From Holophaga foetida DSM 6591 (lineage in GTDB: Bacteria; Acidobacteriota; Holophagae; Holophagales; Holophagaceae), in contig NZ_KI912268.1 in the NCBI RefSeq assembly GCF_000242615.2, forward strand, positions 2,075,477-2,139,476: a stretch of 64,000 nucleotides of DNA, in the 5' to 3' direction. Shown here piece after piece: positions 1-9,119 of the stretch (positions are counted from its first letter, which is position 1; each line of letters starts with the position of its first letter). The notes beneath the pieces are model-generated. The model did not search any database, had not been told where the DNA came from, and saw only the letters and a list, made by a program, of their open reading frames with translations. Made by a program: the position numbers and the translations under genes.

Positions 1-41
1 CGCAGGCGGGTAAGGTAATCGGCAATGGGATCTGTATGCAT
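1..41 (-). CDS. rpsH: 30S ribosomal protein S8 (uS8), N-terminal fragment cut by the window edge
   Basis: Only the first 13 or so codons are inside the window, reading M-H-T-D-P-I-A-D-Y-L-T-R-L. This matches the usual start of S8, a 16S rRNA central-domain binder. The start codon lies 12 bases downstream of the rpsN stop, in the standard spc order S14-S8, so it is cotranscribed with the genes upstream. Confidence 0.85.
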   Translation of the reverse strand, partial: MHTDPIADYLTRL

Positions 42-53
42 GGTTGCCTCTCC

Positions 54-239
54 TTACCAGCTGGACTTCTGAACGCCGGGGAGCTCACCCGCGAGGGCAT
101 GCTTCCGGAAGCACAGACGGCAGAGTTCGAACTTGCGCATGAAGCCGCGGGGACGACCGCACACCTTGCAACGATTGCGGTGCTGGGTCGAGAACTTGGG
201 CTTGGAAGCGTCTTTATATCTCTTTGCGATGCGAGCCAT
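54..239 (-). CDS. rpsN: 30S ribosomal protein S14 type Z (uS14, zinc-binding)
   Basis: 61 residues, the length of the short zinc-binding form of S14 (the zinc-free form is about 100 residues). Two CxxC pairs are visible, CKVC near residue 24 and CRLC near residue 40, which would hold one zinc ion. S14 binds the head of the 30S subunit near S3, S10 and S19. It sits between rplE and rpsH with short spacers, as in the spc operon. A single zinc form implies dependence on zinc unless a zinc-free paralogue exists elsewhere. Confidence 0.97.
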   Translation of the reverse strand: MARIAKRYKDASKPKFSTQHRNRCKVCGRPRGFMRKFELCRLCFRKHALAGELPGVQKSSW

Positions 240-251
240 GGGTTCTCCTGA

Positions 252-806
252 CTACTTGCGGAAAGGCATGCCGAGATGGGCGAGAAGGGAGCGGGCCTCG
301 GAATCGTTGGCCGCGGAAGTCACGAAGGTGACGTTCATTCCCTTGATCTTTTCGACCTTGGAATAGTCGATCTCCTGGAAGATCAACTGGTCCTTGAGGC
401 CCAGGGTGTAGTTGCCACGGCCGTCGAAGGACTTGGTGGGGACGCCACGGAAGTCACGGACGCGGGGCAAGGACAGGGACACCAGGCGGTCGAAGAACTC
501 CCACATGCGGGGTCCGCGCAGGGTCACCATGCAGGCGATGGGCATGCCTTCGCGCAGCTTGAACTGAGCCACACTCTTCTTGGCCTTCCGCACGACGGCC
601 TTCTGGCCGGCGATGGTGGTCAGCTCTTCGACAGCGACATCCAGGACCTTGATGTTCTGGATGGCGTCGCCGACGCCCATGTTGATGACGATCTTCTGAA
701 GACGGGGCACCTGCATGGCAGACGTGTACCCGAATTCTTCCTTCAGTTTGGCTACCACATCGTTGTGGTAGCGGCCTTTGATGCGGGGTTCCGCATTTGC
801 AGCCAT
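252..806 (-). CDS. rplE: 50S ribosomal protein L5 (uL5)
   Basis: 184 residues, normal for L5, a 5S rRNA-binding protein of the central protuberance. Conserved L5 stretches are seen, including KIVINMGVG near residue 38 and the [18 protein letters not shown] region near residue 130. The start follows a clear spacer of 196 bases after rplX. That is much longer than the few bases usually found here, and it contains two strong hairpins (annotated separately). Otherwise spc order is kept. Confidence 0.97.
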   Translation of the reverse strand: MAANAEPRIKGRYHNDVVAKLKEEFGYTSAMQVPRLQKIVINMGVGDAIQNIKVLDVAVEELTTIAGQKAVVRKAKKSVAQFKLREGMPIACMVTLRGPRMWEFFDRLVSLSLPRVRDFRGVPTKSFDGRGNYTLGLKDQLIFQEIDYSKVEKIKGMNVTFVTSAANDSEARSLLAHLGMPFRK

Positions 807-913
807 ATTGCCTCCATTTCCGAGGGGCGACTACGCCCCCAGGGTTCGGGAGAGCGGAAGGGCTTGGGTTCCGGCGATCCGGTCCGTTTCCTTCCAGCCT
901 CAGTTATCAAAGC

Positions 914-991
914 TTCCGCCGACGGGAGATCCATCGGCGGAAAGGGAAAGCTTCTCATGCTTGTTCCTGGAAAGAAAGCATCTTTTCCAGG
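914..991 (-). promoter_or_regulatory. Two hairpins in the rplX-rplE spacer
   Basis: Positions 914-942 form a stem TTCCGCCGA/TCGGCGGAA (9 bp, perfect), and 966-991 form CCTGGAAA/TTTCCAGG (8 bp, perfect). Neither is followed by a long U tract on the transcribed (minus) strand, so they resemble RNA-processing or stabilising structures, or weak attenuators, more than a full terminator. They occupy a 196-base gap inside an otherwise tight operon. No gene is visible in the gap. Confidence 0.55.
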
Positions 992-1002
992 TGGGACAGC
1001 TA

Positions 1003-1278
1003 CTATTCAGCCCGCTTGCGGGTGGGCTTCTGGGTGGTGGGGTCGACCAGCATCACGTTCGAAGCGTGGATGGAGGCCTCCTTCTCGGTGAAACCGCCGC
1101 CTTCGCCCGTCTGGGGGTTGGGCTTGGTGGCCTTCTTCACCACGTTGACACCCGCGACAACGACACGGTTGGTGGCGGGGGTCACCTTGGCGACCTGTCC
1201 GCGCTTGCCCTTGTCCTTGCCGGCGATGACGACAACTTCGTCGCCCTTCTTGAGCTTCATCTTGGTGGGCTTGTCCAT
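1003..1278 (-). CDS. rplX: 50S ribosomal protein L24 (uL24)
   Basis: 91 residues, with the KOW-type N-terminal motif ([18 protein letters not shown] near residues 9-26) typical of L24, an early assembly protein on 23S rRNA. The start codon overlaps the rplN stop (TAATG), indicating translational coupling. The C-terminus is slightly shorter than the usual 100 or so residues but ends with the expected basic tail. The gene follows rplN as in nearly all spc operons. Confidence 0.96.
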   Translation of the reverse strand: MDKPTKMKLKKGDEVVVIAGKDKGKRGQVAKVTPATNRVVVAGVNVVKKATKPNPQTGEGGGFTEKEASIHASNVMLVDPTTQKPTRKRAE

Positions 1279-1646
1279 TACAGCACCTCAGGAGCGAGGG
1301 AAACGATCTTCATGTATTTCCGCTCGCGGAGTTCGCGGGCCACGGGTCCGAAGACGCGGGTTCCGACAGGCTCGCCATCCTTCTTGATGATGACGGCTGC
1401 GTTCTCGTCGAAGCGGATGTAGGAACCGTCCTTGCGGCGGTAGGCCTTGCGCTGACGGACGATGACGGCCTGGACCACGGCCTTCTTCTTCACGGTGCCG
1501 CCAGGAATGGCTTCCTTGACGGAGGCGGTGATGACATCGCCAAGCTGGGCGATCTTGCCCACCCCGCCGCCGAGCGGCAGGATGCAGCAGATCTTCTTTG
1601 CGCCGGAGTTATCGGCGACAGTGAGCATGCTTCCCATCTGAATCAT
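1278..1646 (-). CDS. rplN: 50S ribosomal protein L14 (uL14)
   Basis: 122 residues, the canonical length. It begins [16 protein letters not shown], the highly conserved L14 start. L14 sits at the 30S/50S interface near the GTPase-factor region. It overlaps rplX by one base and follows rpsQ after a 9-base gap that carries a purine-rich ribosome-binding site. Confidence 0.98.
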   Translation of the reverse strand: MIQMGSMLTVADNSGAKKICCILPLGGGVGKIAQLGDVITASVKEAIPGGTVKKKAVVQAVIVRQRKAYRRKDGSYIRFDENAAVIIKKDGEPVGTRVFGPVARELRERKYMKIVSLAPEVL

Positions 1647-1655
1647 GTGGCCTCC

Positions 1656-1913
1656 TTATTCGCCAGACTTCTGGACGATCTCAAGGACCATCCAGCGCTT
1701 GCGCTTGGAAAGGGGGCGGGTCTCGACGATCTTGACTTCGTCCCCGATCTGGCACGCGTTGGTTTCATCGTGGGCCATGAACTTCTTGGTCTGCTTGACC
1801 GTCCGATGGTAGAGGGGGTGCTGGAAACGGCGCTCCACCTTCACCACAACCGTCTTGTCGGCCTTGTTGGAGACCACGACGCCACTTCGAATCATCTTGT
1901 TTTCTAGGCTCAT
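1656..1913 (-). CDS. rpsQ: 30S ribosomal protein S17 (uS17)
   Basis: 85 residues, typical for S17, which binds 16S rRNA helices 7 and 11. The conserved segment [17 protein letters not shown] lies near residues 11-27, with the HPLYHRTVK segment after it. Short spacers separate it from rpmC upstream and rplN downstream, the S10-spc junction region in most bacteria. Confidence 0.97.
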   Translation of the reverse strand: MSLENKMIRSGVVVSNKADKTVVVKVERRFQHPLYHRTVKQTKKFMAHDETNACQIGDEVKIVETRPLSKRKRWMVLEIVQKSGE

Positions 1914-1923
1914 GTGGTCGACC

Positions 1924-2127
1924 TCACTGGCTCAGCTTGATCTTGAGGGCGGTCTTGACGCGGGCGAGTTCACGGCGGGTCTTGCGGATCTCAGCCGTGT
2001 TCTCAACCTGGCCCAAGGCGTTCTGGAAGCGAAGGGTGAAGCGCTTGGCGGCCAGATCGACCTCCATCTGCGCCAGCTCTTCGGTGCTCTTCCCGGTCAA
2101 ATCGCTAAAAGGGTTCTTCTTGTTCAT
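1924..2127 (-). CDS. rpmC: 50S ribosomal protein L29 (uL29)
   Basis: 67 residues, a two-helix protein near the peptide-exit tunnel. The [16 protein letters not shown] region and the following [12 protein letters not shown] segment are the conserved parts of L29. It lies between rplP and rpsQ with gaps of about 10 bases, as expected. Confidence 0.96.
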   Translation of the reverse strand: MNKKNPFSDLTGKSTEELAQMEVDLAAKRFTLRFQNALGQVENTAEIRKTRRELARVKTALKIKLSQ

Positions 2128-2137
2128 CTCTGTCCTC

Positions 2138-2557
2138 TCATTCTTCCGGCGGAGTGCGGGAGACGAACTCGGAAGCCACGGAAAGCTTCATCTGCGCCAG
2201 GCGCAGGGCTTCACGAGCAACTTCCTCGGAAACGCCTTCCATCTCGAAGAGAATCTTGCCGGGGCGAATGATCGCCACCCAGCCATCGGGAGACCCCTTG
2301 CCGGAACCCATGCGGGTCTCGGCGGGCTTGCTGGTGGTGGGACGGTCCGGGAAGATACGGATCCAGATGCGTCCGCCACGCTTGATGTGGCGGGTCATGG
2401 CAATACGAGCGGCCTCAATCTGACGGTTGGTCAGCCAGCAGTGCTCGGTGGCCTTCAGACCGAAATCGCCGAAAGCGATTTCGTTGCCGCGGGTAGCGAC
2501 GCCGCGGGTGCGGCCCTTCTGAAGCTTGCGGTTCTTGACTTTATTCGGCATCAACAT
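2138..2557 (-). CDS. rplP: 50S ribosomal protein L16 (uL16)
   Basis: 139 residues. It starts [11 protein letters not shown], close to the conserved L16 opening, and contains the [14 protein letters not shown] and RIFPDRPTT blocks. L16 contacts the tRNA acceptor arm and is needed late in 50S assembly. It lies 9 bases after rpsC and before rpmC, the standard S10-operon order. Confidence 0.98.
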   Translation of the reverse strand: MLMPNKVKNRKLQKGRTRGVATRGNEIAFGDFGLKATEHCWLTNRQIEAARIAMTRHIKRGGRIWIRIFPDRPTTSKPAETRMGSGKGSPDGWVAIIRPGKILFEMEGVSEEVAREALRLAQMKLSVASEFVSRTPPEE

Positions 2558-2566
2558 GGGTACACC

Positions 2567-3214
2567 TCAGCGCTTCACGGTTTCGAGGGCGCCTTCGCCC
2601 AGATTGACCCACACCTTGATGCCAATGATGCCGTAGGTGGTGTGGGCTTCAGCGAAGCCGTAATCCACGTTGACACGGATGGTCTGGAGGGGCATCTGGC
2701 CCGAGAGGTAATCCTCGGTGCGAGCGATCTCGGCACCGTTGAGACGGCCGGAGACCTTGATCTTGAATCCCTTGGCGCCGAAGCGGATGGCCGCTTCCTC
2801 CGCCTTGCGCATAGCGCGGCGGAAGGCGATGCGGCGCTCGAGCTGCTGGGCAACGCCCTCGGCTACGAGCTGGGCATCGATCTCGGGCTTCTTGATCTCC
2901 TGGATGTCGACGCTCACGGGACGGTTGAGCTTCTTCTGGAGATCCTCACGCAGCTTGTCGATCTCAGCGCCCTTGCGACCGATGACGATACCGGGGCGGG
3001 CGGTGAAGATGCGGACGGTCACCTTGTCGGCGGCGCGCTCGATGTCGATCTTGGACACCATGGCGTTCAGGCCGTGGAGCTGAGCCTTCAGCTCCTTGCG
3101 GAGCTTGAGGTCCTCATGCAGCAGGCTGGCATACTCGCGCTTGGAGTACCACTTGCTGTGCCAGTTCTTGGTGTGGACTAGACGGAATCCGTACGGATGG
3201 ACTTTCTGACCCAT
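2567..3214 (-). CDS. rpsC: 30S ribosomal protein S3 (uS3)
   Basis: 215 residues from the [12 protein letters not shown] start, which is the universally conserved S3 opening. The reading frame stays open upstream but that part has no S3 similarity, so 3214 is chosen. A KH-type RNA-binding segment ([14 protein letters not shown] near residues 78-91) is visible. S3 is part of the mRNA-entry helicase. The start is 4 bases after the rplV stop. Confidence 0.98.
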   Translation of the reverse strand: MGQKVHPYGFRLVHTKNWHSKWYSKREYASLLHEDLKLRKELKAQLHGLNAMVSKIDIERAADKVTVRIFTARPGIVIGRKGAEIDKLREDLQKKLNRPVSVDIQEIKKPEIDAQLVAEGVAQQLERRIAFRRAMRKAEEAAIRFGAKGFKIKVSGRLNGAEIARTEDYLSGQMPLQTIRVNVDYGFAEAHTTYGIIGIKVWVNLGEGALETVKR

Positions 3215-3218
3215 TGGA

Positions 3219-3578
3219 TTACTCCTCCCCAGCCGTGATCGCAGCAAGCTGCAGCGTGATGTGGCAGGTGCGCTTCTGCACGCGGTAGGCACGGCCCATG
3301 GGGGCAGGGCGGACGCGCTTCATGCGGAAGCCCTCATCCACGAATACGGTCTTGACCATCAGCTCATCAGGATTCACGGCGGGATCCTTGTCCACCGCGT
3401 TGGCGATGGCGGAGTTCAGGAGCTTCTTGATGGGAGCGGCGGCGTACTTCTTGGTGCTGGTGAGGATCCACTGAGCCTCACCGACCTTCTTGCCCCGGAT
3501 CAGATCGACCACGAGACGGGCCTTCTGAGCGGAACCGCGCAGGTGACGAATGGTGGCGCTGGAAACGATATTTGCCAT
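3219..3578 (-). CDS. rplV: 50S ribosomal protein L22 (uL22)
   Basis: 119 residues from [20 protein letters not shown]; the upstream open frame is not L22-like. The C-terminal hairpin that lines the exit tunnel ([18 protein letters not shown]) is present; changes here give macrolide resistance, and none of the known deletions is apparent. The ATG nearly abuts the rpsS stop, consistent with coupling. Confidence 0.97.
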   Translation of the reverse strand: MANIVSSATIRHLRGSAQKARLVVDLIRGKKVGEAQWILTSTKKYAAAPIKKLLNSAIANAVDKDPAVNPDELMVKTVFVDEGFRMKRVRPAPMGRAYRVQKRTCHITLQLAAITAGEE

Positions 3579-3579
3579 A

Positions 3580-3864
3580 TTACTTCCCCTTCGCCTTGGC
3601 ATCCGACTTGCCGGCGTGACCACGGAAATTGCGGGTGAGGCTGAACTCGCCCAGCTTGTGGCCGACCATGTTGTCGGTGACGTAGACAGGGATGAACTTG
3701 TTGCCGTTATGGACAGCCAAGGTCAAGCCGATCATCTGAGGAACGATGGTGGAACGGCGGGACCAGGTCTTGATCACGCGCTTGTCCATGGCAGCCTGAG
3801 CGGCCTCCACCTTCTTCAGAAGATGGCCATCAATGAACGGGCCTTTCTTCAGTGAACGTGCCAT
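3580..3864 (-). CDS. rpsS: 30S ribosomal protein S19 (uS19)
   Basis: 94 residues. It begins [10 protein letters not shown], the standard S19 start, and contains the conserved [20 protein letters not shown] block. S19 pairs with S13 in the 30S head. The gene lies 10 bases after rplB, with an ordinary ribosome-binding site. Confidence 0.98.
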   Translation of the reverse strand: MARSLKKGPFIDGHLLKKVEAAQAAMDKRVIKTWSRRSTIVPQMIGLTLAVHNGNKFIPVYVTDNMVGHKLGEFSLTRNFRGHAGKSDAKAKGK

Positions 3865-3874
3865 TGAAGCTCTC

Positions 3875-4696
3875 CTAGTTGATCCGCTTGACGATGAACT
3901 TAGTGGTGCGCTTGTTGGAGCGCGTCTTGTGACCGCGGGTCGGCTGGCCCCAAGGCGTCACGGGGTGACGACCACCAGAGGTACGACCCTCACCACCACC
4001 GTGGGGGTGATCCACGGGGTTCATGACCACACCGCGGACGGTGGGACGGATGCCGAGCCAGATCTTGCGGCCGGCCTTGCCCAGGGACACGTTCTCGTGC
4101 TGGAGGTTGCCCACCTTGCCAACCGTGGCGTAGCAGTCGAGGTGGATCTTGCGGATCTCGCCGGAGGGCATGCGCAGCTGCGCGTAGTCGCCGTCCTTGG
4201 CCACAAGCTGGGCGAAGGTTCCGGCGGCACGGGCGATCTGGCCACCCTTGCCGGGCTTCATTTCGATGTTGTGGACTTCGGTGCCGAGCGGAATGTTCCG
4301 CAGGGGCAGCGCGTTGCCCACCAGGATGTCGGCGTTCTTGCCAGCCAGCACCGTGCGACCCACTTCCAGACCATCGGGGGCCAGGATGTAGCGCTTCTCA
4401 CCATCCGCATAGACCAGCAGAGCGATGCGGGCGGTGCGGTTGGGATCGTACTCGATGGTGGCGACCTTGGCGGGAACCTCCATCTTGTTGCGCTTGAAGT
4501 CGATGATGCGGTAGCGACGCTTGTGACCACCGCCGATGTGGCGGGTGGTAATACGACCGGTGTTGGAACGGCCGCCAGTACGGTTCAGCTTGGCAATGAG
4601 CGAACGCTCGGGCGTGGTGGAGGTGATCTCCTCAAAGCCCTGCTTCGACATGCCCCGCTGACCGGGGGTCGTTGGTTTGAGCAGTTTGACGCTCAT
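3875..4696 (-). CDS. rplB: 50S ribosomal protein L2 (uL2)
   Basis: 273 residues, normal for L2, which is needed for peptidyl-transferase activity and subunit joining. The conserved C-terminal [21 protein letters not shown] region with the key histidine is intact near residues 220-232. A good ribosome-binding site (AGAGGAT) precedes the ATG. Just upstream, between rplW and rplB, lies a hairpin followed by seven T residues on the coding strand, unusual inside an S10 operon. Confidence 0.98.
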   Translation of the reverse strand: MSVKLLKPTTPGQRGMSKQGFEEITSTTPERSLIAKLNRTGGRSNTGRITTRHIGGGHKRRYRIIDFKRNKMEVPAKVATIEYDPNRTARIALLVYADGEKRYILAPDGLEVGRTVLAGKNADILVGNALPLRNIPLGTEVHNIEMKPGKGGQIARAAGTFAQLVAKDGDYAQLRMPSGEIRKIHLDCYATVGKVGNLQHENVSLGKAGRKIWLGIRPTVRGVVMNPVDHPHGGGEGRTSGGRHPVTPWGQPTRGHKTRSNKRTTKFIVKRIN

Positions 4697-4713
4697 GATT
4701 ATCCTCTTGCCTC

Positions 4714-4751
4714 AAAAAAACGGGCGATAGTGGCAATGCTTGTCCGCCCGT
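4714..4751 (-). terminator. Terminator-like attenuator between rplW and rplB
   Basis: On the minus strand ACGGGCG (4751-4745), an 18-base loop, then CGCCCGT (4726-4720) is followed directly by a run of seven T. This has the look of an intrinsic terminator, yet rplB and the rest of the operon follow 18 bases later. A second small stem (CGCCG/CGGCG) spans the rplW stop codon just upstream and could compete. It may act as an attenuator or partial terminator. Confidence 0.6.
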
Positions 4752-4768
4752 CGGTTGCAAATCGCCGA

Positions 4769-5047
4769 TTACTCGGCGGCAGGGGTCGCGCCTTCCACGA
4801 GCTCGACGTAGGCCTTCTTGACGGCACTGGTGGTGCCGACCCAGCGACCCAGACGCTTCGCCTTGGCGGGAGTGCGGACGGTGCGCACGGACTTCACCTT
4901 CGTCTGAAGGAGAAGCTCAGCAGCTTCCTTGATCTGGTGCTTGTTGGCCCAGGAGGCCACTTCGAACACCTGGATGTTGCTTTCGCGCAGGATCTGGCCC
5001 TTCTCGGTGAGGAGGGGCTTGCGGATCACTTCAAAGATCTTGGTCAT
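4769..5047 (-). CDS. rplW: 50S ribosomal protein L23 (uL23)
   Basis: 92 residues. The start M-T-K-I-F-E-V-I-R-K-P-L-L-T-E-K is typical of L23, which forms the docking site for trigger factor and SRP at the exit tunnel. The ATG overlaps the rplD stop (ATGA), showing translational coupling. The C-terminal tail (residues about 80-92) is short and alanine-rich. A terminator-like hairpin follows the stop codon. Confidence 0.97.
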   Translation of the reverse strand: MTKIFEVIRKPLLTEKGQILRESNIQVFEVASWANKHQIKEAAELLLQTKVKSVRTVRTPAKAKRLGRWVGTTSAVKKAYVELVEGATPAAE

Positions 5048-5679
5048 GGCTTCACCACTTCCTGCAGAGCCAGGATGGCGTCCTTGGAGAAGACAACCTG
5101 GTCATACTTCAGAAGGTCATAGACATTCACGCCCAGGCTCTCGATGGCCAGGAGCTTGTGATTGTTCCCAGCAGCCAGGGCAACCTTCTCGGAAGCCTCG
5201 GCGCCCACCAGCAGAGCAGAACCATTGACACCCAGCTTGGTAAGCGTGGCGATCAGGGCCTTGGTCTTGTGGGTTTCGACATCCCAGTTCTCCACCACCA
5301 GGACTTCACCGGCGGCGAACTTGGCGGAGAGGGCGTGGCGCACAGCGGCGCGACGGGCCCGCTTGGGGAATGCGTAGTCGTAGTTGCGGGGGTGGGGTCC
5401 GTGAACGGTCGAACCGCCCTTCCACAGCGCGCTGCGGATGGAGCCGATACGGGCGCGACCGGTGCCCTTCTGCTTCCAGAGCTTGCGACCGGAGCCGGAA
5501 ACTTCCCACTTGTCCTTGGTGGAGGCGGTGCCCTGACGACGCTTGGCCTGGAAGTGGCGAACCGCTTCCCAGATCAGGTGCTTGTTGATGTCCTCAAGCT
5601 TGAAGACCTCGGGCAGCAGCTCGACAGAGCCAGCAGCCTGGTTCTCAAGGTTCACGACGGGGTGCTGAAAAGTCGCCAT
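5044..5679 (-). CDS. rplD: 50S ribosomal protein L4 (uL4)
   Basis: 211 residues, usual length. The exit-tunnel loop region (GRKLWKQKGTGRARIGS near residues 67-83) and the following RSALWKGGSTVHGPHPR block are conserved. In E. coli L4 represses its own S10 operon through the leader; whether that occurs here is unknown. It starts one base after the rplC stop and overlaps rplW. Confidence 0.98.
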   Translation of the reverse strand: MATFQHPVVNLENQAAGSVELLPEVFKLEDINKHLIWEAVRHFQAKRRQGTASTKDKWEVSGSGRKLWKQKGTGRARIGSIRSALWKGGSTVHGPHPRNYDYAFPKRARRAAVRHALSAKFAAGEVLVVENWDVETHKTKALIATLTKLGVNGSALLVGAEASEKVALAAGNNHKLLAIESLGVNVYDLLKYDQVVFSKDAILALQEVVKP

Positions 5680-5680
5680 C

Positions 5681-6307
5681 TTACGCCTCCTGCTTGATCA
5701 CGAGGTAGCCGCCCTTGGGGCCAGGGACAGCACCCTTGACGAGCAGCAGGTTGTTCTCCACATCGACCTTCGCGATCTCAAGGTTGCGGACCGTGACCTG
5801 CTCGTTGCCCATCTGGCCGCCCATGCGCATACCGGGCCAAACGCGGCTCGGATAGGACGAACCACCGATGGAACCGGGGGCGCGGTGGAACATGGAACCG
5901 TGGGTCGCACGACCACCCTTGAAGTGGTGGCGCTTCATGACGCCAGCAAAGCCCTTGCCCTTGCTGATGCCGGTCACGTGAACCTTGCCCTTTTCCTCGA
6001 ACTGGGTCACCAGGATGCTATCGCCTTCCTTGGTGGCGTCCGCGGCTTCGACCTTGATCTCGCGCAGGACACGAACAGGAGCCACACCATGCTTCTCGCA
6101 ATGGCCCTTTTCAGCCTTGGAGGCACGCTTGCCCCCCTGGGGATCCACGTAGCCGATCTGGAGAGCTTCGTAGCCATCCTTGGCAGAGGTCTTGCGCTGG
6201 ACCACCACGCAGGGGCCAGCCTGGATGACGGTGACGGGGACAATCTGTCCCTTCTCGTTGAAGATCTGGGTCATGCCCAGCTTCTTGCCGATAATGCCTT
6301 TAGTCAT
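5681..6307 (-). CDS. rplC: 50S ribosomal protein L3 (uL3)
   Basis: 208 residues. It opens [14 protein letters not shown], and the W-loop region that reaches the peptidyl-transferase centre ([21 protein letters not shown]) lies near residues 128-150. L3 starts 50S assembly. It lies 15 bases after rpsJ, standard S10 order. Confidence 0.98.
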   Translation of the reverse strand: MTKGIIGKKLGMTQIFNEKGQIVPVTVIQAGPCVVVQRKTSAKDGYEALQIGYVDPQGGKRASKAEKGHCEKHGVAPVRVLREIKVEAADATKEGDSILVTQFEEKGKVHVTGISKGKGFAGVMKRHHFKGGRATHGSMFHRAPGSIGGSSYPSRVWPGMRMGGQMGNEQVTVRNLEIAKVDVENNLLLVKGAVPGPKGGYLVIKQEA

Positions 6308-6322
6308 TCTTCACCCCTTCCC

Positions 6323-6649
6323 TTACCGGTTGCCCTGACGGCTGAACACCTTGATCTCAACGTCGACACCCGCGGGGAGGTCGAGACGCATGAGGGTGTC
6401 CACCGTGTTCTGGGTGGGGTTCAGGATGTCCAGGAGCCGCTTGTGGGTGCGGATCTCGAACTGGTCACGGCTCTTCTTGTCCACGTGGGGCGAGCGGTTC
6501 ACCGTGTACTTGTTGATGCGCGTAGGCAAAGGAATAGGTCCGGCGACCTGAGCTCCGGTGCGCTTCGCGGTATCCACGATCTCGCGGGTGGACTGATCCA
6601 GCAGGCGATGATCGAAGGCTCGCAGGCGAATGCGAATGTTGTCCTTCAT
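6323..6649 (-). CDS. rpsJ: 30S ribosomal protein S10 (uS10)
   Basis: 108 residues from the ATG at 6649, which has a GGAG ribosome-binding site 5 bases upstream; a GTG two codons earlier is possible but worse placed. Conserved S10 segments [10 protein letters not shown] and [20 protein letters not shown] are present. S10 is also the antitermination factor NusE. It is the first gene of its own transcription unit, with a promoter at 6744-6771, and follows fusA without an intervening tuf. Confidence 0.97.
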   Translation of the reverse strand: MKDNIRIRLRAFDHRLLDQSTREIVDTAKRTGAQVAGPIPLPTRINKYTVNRSPHVDKKSRDQFEIRTHKRLLDILNPTQNTVDTLMRLDLPAGVDVEIKVFSRQGNR

Positions 6650-6662
6650 GTTCACTCCATTG

Positions 6663-6703
6663 GGACGGACTGGCCGTCCATAGATGTGGGGCGCTGACCG
6701 CCC
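6663..6703 (-). promoter_or_regulatory. Small hairpins in the S10-operon leader
   Basis: Within the predicted leader of about 88 bases, GGACGG/CCGTCC pairs at 6663-6679 and GGGCG/CGCCC pairs at 6689-6703. The first ends 13 bases upstream of the rpsJ start and could affect ribosome access. Such leaders are the site of L4 autoregulation in enterobacteria, but the E. coli structure is not recognisable here, so the role is an inference. Confidence 0.35.
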
Positions 6704-6743
6704 GATTGTAAGGTTCGTCCCATAAGCAGGGACAAGGCTATCC

Positions 6744-6771
6744 AGAATAGCAAAAGCCCCTGCAAATGCAA
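6744..6771 (-). promoter_or_regulatory. Sigma70-type promoter of the rpsJ (S10) operon
   Basis: On the minus strand, -35 TTGCAT (6771-6766), a 16-base spacer and -10 TATTCT (6749-6744) are found about 95 bases ahead of rpsJ. The spacing and hexamers are good for sigma70. It overlaps a GGCTTTT/AAAAGCC hairpin that could end fusA transcription. Confidence 0.6.
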
Positions 6772-6780
6772 CGGCTTTTT
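6752..6780. terminator. Possible bidirectional terminator between fusA and rpsJ
   Basis: AAAAGCC (starting near 6752) and GGCTTTT (ending near 6779) form a 7-bp stem around a 14-base loop, with T-rich arms on both strands. On the minus strand it would end fusA transcripts, and it lies on top of the rpsJ promoter. Confidence 0.4.
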
Positions 6781-6892
6781 CAGATTTTCAACGATTCGAG
6801 GGGGAATCCCCCCCGGATCGGCAGTCTCAAGAGGCCTCGATCAGGGATCTCAGGCGGCCTCACCCCCCAGATCGGGGGGCCATGGGAAGACA

Positions 6893-6918
6893 CCGCGCCG
6901 GACCGAGATCCGGCGCGG
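6893..6918 (-). terminator. Hairpin downstream of fusA
   Basis: A perfect 10-bp stem CCGCGCCGGA/TCCGGCGCGG with a 6-base loop begins about 12 bases after the fusA stop on the minus strand. The following bases (TGTCTTCCC) are only modestly T-rich. It is probably the fusA terminator or a 3' stabilising structure. Further C/G-run hairpins lie at about 6800 and 6870. Confidence 0.6.
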
Positions 6919-6930
6919 GAAAAGCTGGAA

Positions 6931-9039
6931 CTACTTGGTACCGCGAGCCTTGGCGATGATCTCCTCGGCGACGTTGCGGGGTGCCTCGTCGTACTGGCTG
7001 AAGATCATGGTGTAGGTAGCGCGGCCCTGGGTCATGGAACGCAGGGTGGTGGAGTAGGCGAACATCTCGGCCAGGGGCACCTTGGCGGTGACCACCTTGC
7101 TGCCGGCCCGGTCTTCCATGTTCTCGATGCGGCCACGGCGGCTGTTGAGGTTGCCGATGACATCACCCATGTAGTCCTCGGGGGTCTCGACTTCCACGGC
7201 CATGATGGGCTCGAGGAGGACGGGGTTCGCCTTTTCACAACCGGACTTGAAGGCCATGGAACCGGCGATCTTGAACGCCATTTCGTTGGAGTCCACCTCG
7301 TGGTAGGAGCCATCGAAGAGGGTGATCTTGACGTCCACCACGGGGTAGCCCGCCAGGACGCCGGAGTTCAGAGCCTCCTGGATGCCCTGGTCCACAGGCT
7401 TGATGTATTCCTTGGGAACCACACCGCCCACGATGTTATTGATGAACTCGTAACCCTTGCCGGTCTCGTTGGGCTCGACAGTGATCTTGACGTGACCGTA
7501 CTGACCACGACCGCCGGACTGACGGACGAACTTGCCTTCGGCATTGACCTGCTTGCGGATGGTCTCGCGGTAGGCCACCTGGGGCTTGCCGACGTTGGCC
7601 TCGACCTTGAACTCGCGCATCATGCGGTCGACGATGATCTCCAGGTGGAGCTCACCCATGCCGGCGATGATGGTCTGGCTGGTCTCGGGATCGGTGTGGA
7701 CCTTGAAGGTGGGATCTTCCTGAGCCAGCTTGCCGAGGGCGATACCCATCTTCTCCTGGTCCTGCTTGGTCTTGGGCTCGATGGCGACCTGAATCACGGG
7801 ATCCGGGAAGTCCATGGACTCCAGGATCACCTGATGGGCCTCATCGCAGATGGTCTCGCCGGTGTAGACATCCTTGAAGCCCACGGCGGCGCCGATGTCA
7901 CCGGTGCGGACCTCGTTGATGTCTTCACGCTTGTTGGCGTGCATCTGCAGCAGACGGCCGATGCGGTCGCGGCGGCGCTTGTTGCTGTTGTAGACGGCGG
8001 AACCGGCCTCCAGAACACCCGAGTAGACACGGATGAAGGCGAGGCTGCCCACAAAGGGGTCAGCCATGATCTTGAAGATCAGGGCGCTGAAGGGCTCCTT
8101 GTCGTCGGCGTGGCGCTCAACCTCGTTACCGTCCTCATCGACACCCTTGATGGCGGCGATATCGAGGGGGCTGGGCATGTAGCTGACCACGGCGTCGAGC
8201 ATGGGCTGGACGCCCTTGTTCTTGAAGGCGGAGCCGCAGCACATGGGAGTGAAAGCCAGCGTGACGCAGCCCTTGCGGATGCCCTCGCGGATCTCGGCCT
8301 CGGTCAGCTCCTCGCCGCCCAGGTACTTCTCCATCAGGGTCTCGTCGGTCTCGGCGACCATCTCGACCATGTGCTCACGCCACTTCTTGGCATCATCCAG
8401 CAGCTCGGCGGGGATTTCGCCATGGATGACCTTGAAGCCCTTGTCGCCTTCGTCGAAGGTCAGGCCTTCCATGGTCACCAGATCAACCACACCCTTGAAG
8501 TTGTCCTCGGCCCCGATGGGGATCTGGATGGGCAGGGGCTTGGCCTTGAGACGGGTCTGCATCATCTCGATGACGCGATAGAAGTCGGCGCCGGTGCGGT
8601 CCATCTTGTTGACGAAGGCCATACGGGGCACGCCGTACTTGTTGGCCTGGCGCCACACGGTCTCGGACTGGGGCTGGACGCCGCCCACGGCGCAGAAGAC
8701 GGCAACGGCGCCGTCCAGCACGCGCAGAGAGCGCTCGACCTCGGCGGTGAAGTCCACGTGGCCGGGGGTGTCAATGATGTTGATGCGGTGCTCAATGTCC
8801 TTCAGGGTACCGGTCTGGGGCGTCCAGGCGGCGGTGATGGCGGCGGAGGTGATGGTGATACCACGCTCCTGCTCCTGGACCATCCAGTCCGTGGTGGCCG
8901 CGCCCTCGTGCACCTCACCGATCTTGTGGATCTTGCCGGTGTAGTAGAGGATGCGCTCCGTGGTCGTCGTCTTGCCGGCATCAATGTGCGCCATGATGCC
9001 GATGTTACGGTATCGCTCGAGTGGGGTCGTGCGGGCCAC
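6931..9039 (-). CDS. fusA: Translation elongation factor G
   Basis: 702 residues, full length for EF-G, the GTPase that drives ribosomal translocation and, with RRF, recycling. G1 (AHIDAGKTT) is at residues 17-25, G3 (DTPGHVDF) near 89, and G4 (NKMD) near 143; domains II-V follow, ending in the conserved domain V region. It follows rpsG after a 99-base gap containing a GC hairpin and precedes rpsJ. The usual tuf gene is not between them, so EF-Tu must be encoded elsewhere. Confidence 0.98.
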   Translation of the reverse strand: MARTTPLERYRNIGIMAHIDAGKTTTTERILYYTGKIHKIGEVHEGAATTDWMVQEQERGITITSAAITAAWTPQTGTLKDIEHRINIIDTPGHVDFTAEVERSLRVLDGAVAVFCAVGGVQPQSETVWRQANKYGVPRMAFVNKMDRTGADFYRVIEMMQTRLKAKPLPIQIPIGAEDNFKGVVDLVTMEGLTFDEGDKGFKVIHGEIPAELLDDAKKWREHMVEMVAETDETLMEKYLGGEELTEAEIREGIRKGCVTLAFTPMCCGSAFKNKGVQPMLDAVVSYMPSPLDIAAIKGVDEDGNEVERHADDKEPFSALIFKIMADPFVGSLAFIRVYSGVLEAGSAVYNSNKRRRDRIGRLLQMHANKREDINEVRTGDIGAAVGFKDVYTGETICDEAHQVILESMDFPDPVIQVAIEPKTKQDQEKMGIALGKLAQEDPTFKVHTDPETSQTIIAGMGELHLEIIVDRMMREFKVEANVGKPQVAYRETIRKQVNAEGKFVRQSGGRGQYGHVKITVEPNETGKGYEFINNIVGGVVPKEYIKPVDQGIQEALNSGVLAGYPVVDVKITLFDGSYHEVDSNEMAFKIAGSMAFKSGCEKANPVLLEPIMAVEVETPEDYMGDVIGNLNSRRGRIENMEDRAGSKVVTAKVPLAEMFAYSTTLRSMTQGRATYTMIFSQYDEAPRNVAEEIIAKARGTK

Positions 9040-9095
9040 GGGGGCCTCCTACAAAATCGAAAGGGTCAAATGCTCAATGCGACGTGGCAAAACGT

Positions 9096-9119
9096 GGGGC
9101 CGACCCAATGATCGGCCCC
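9096..9119 (-). terminator. GC hairpin between rpsG and fusA
   Basis: GGGGCCGA/TCGGCCCC forms an 8-bp perfect stem with an 8-base loop in the 99-base rpsG-fusA gap. On the minus strand ACGTTTTG follows. It looks like a weak terminator or attenuator that could lower fusA expression relative to rpsL-rpsG, or a processing site. Confidence 0.45.

Noticed and set aside
276..1422. Several overlapping plus-strand frames opposite the spc genes
   Set aside because: They are antisense shadows; the ribosomal proteins on the minus strand are conserved.
6766..9111. A long open frame on the plus strand opposite fusA (about 780 codons)
   Set aside because: It is an antisense shadow in a GC-rich gene; its composition has the strange His/Gly/Leu/Asp-rich look of such frames, while fusA on the other strand is unmistakable.
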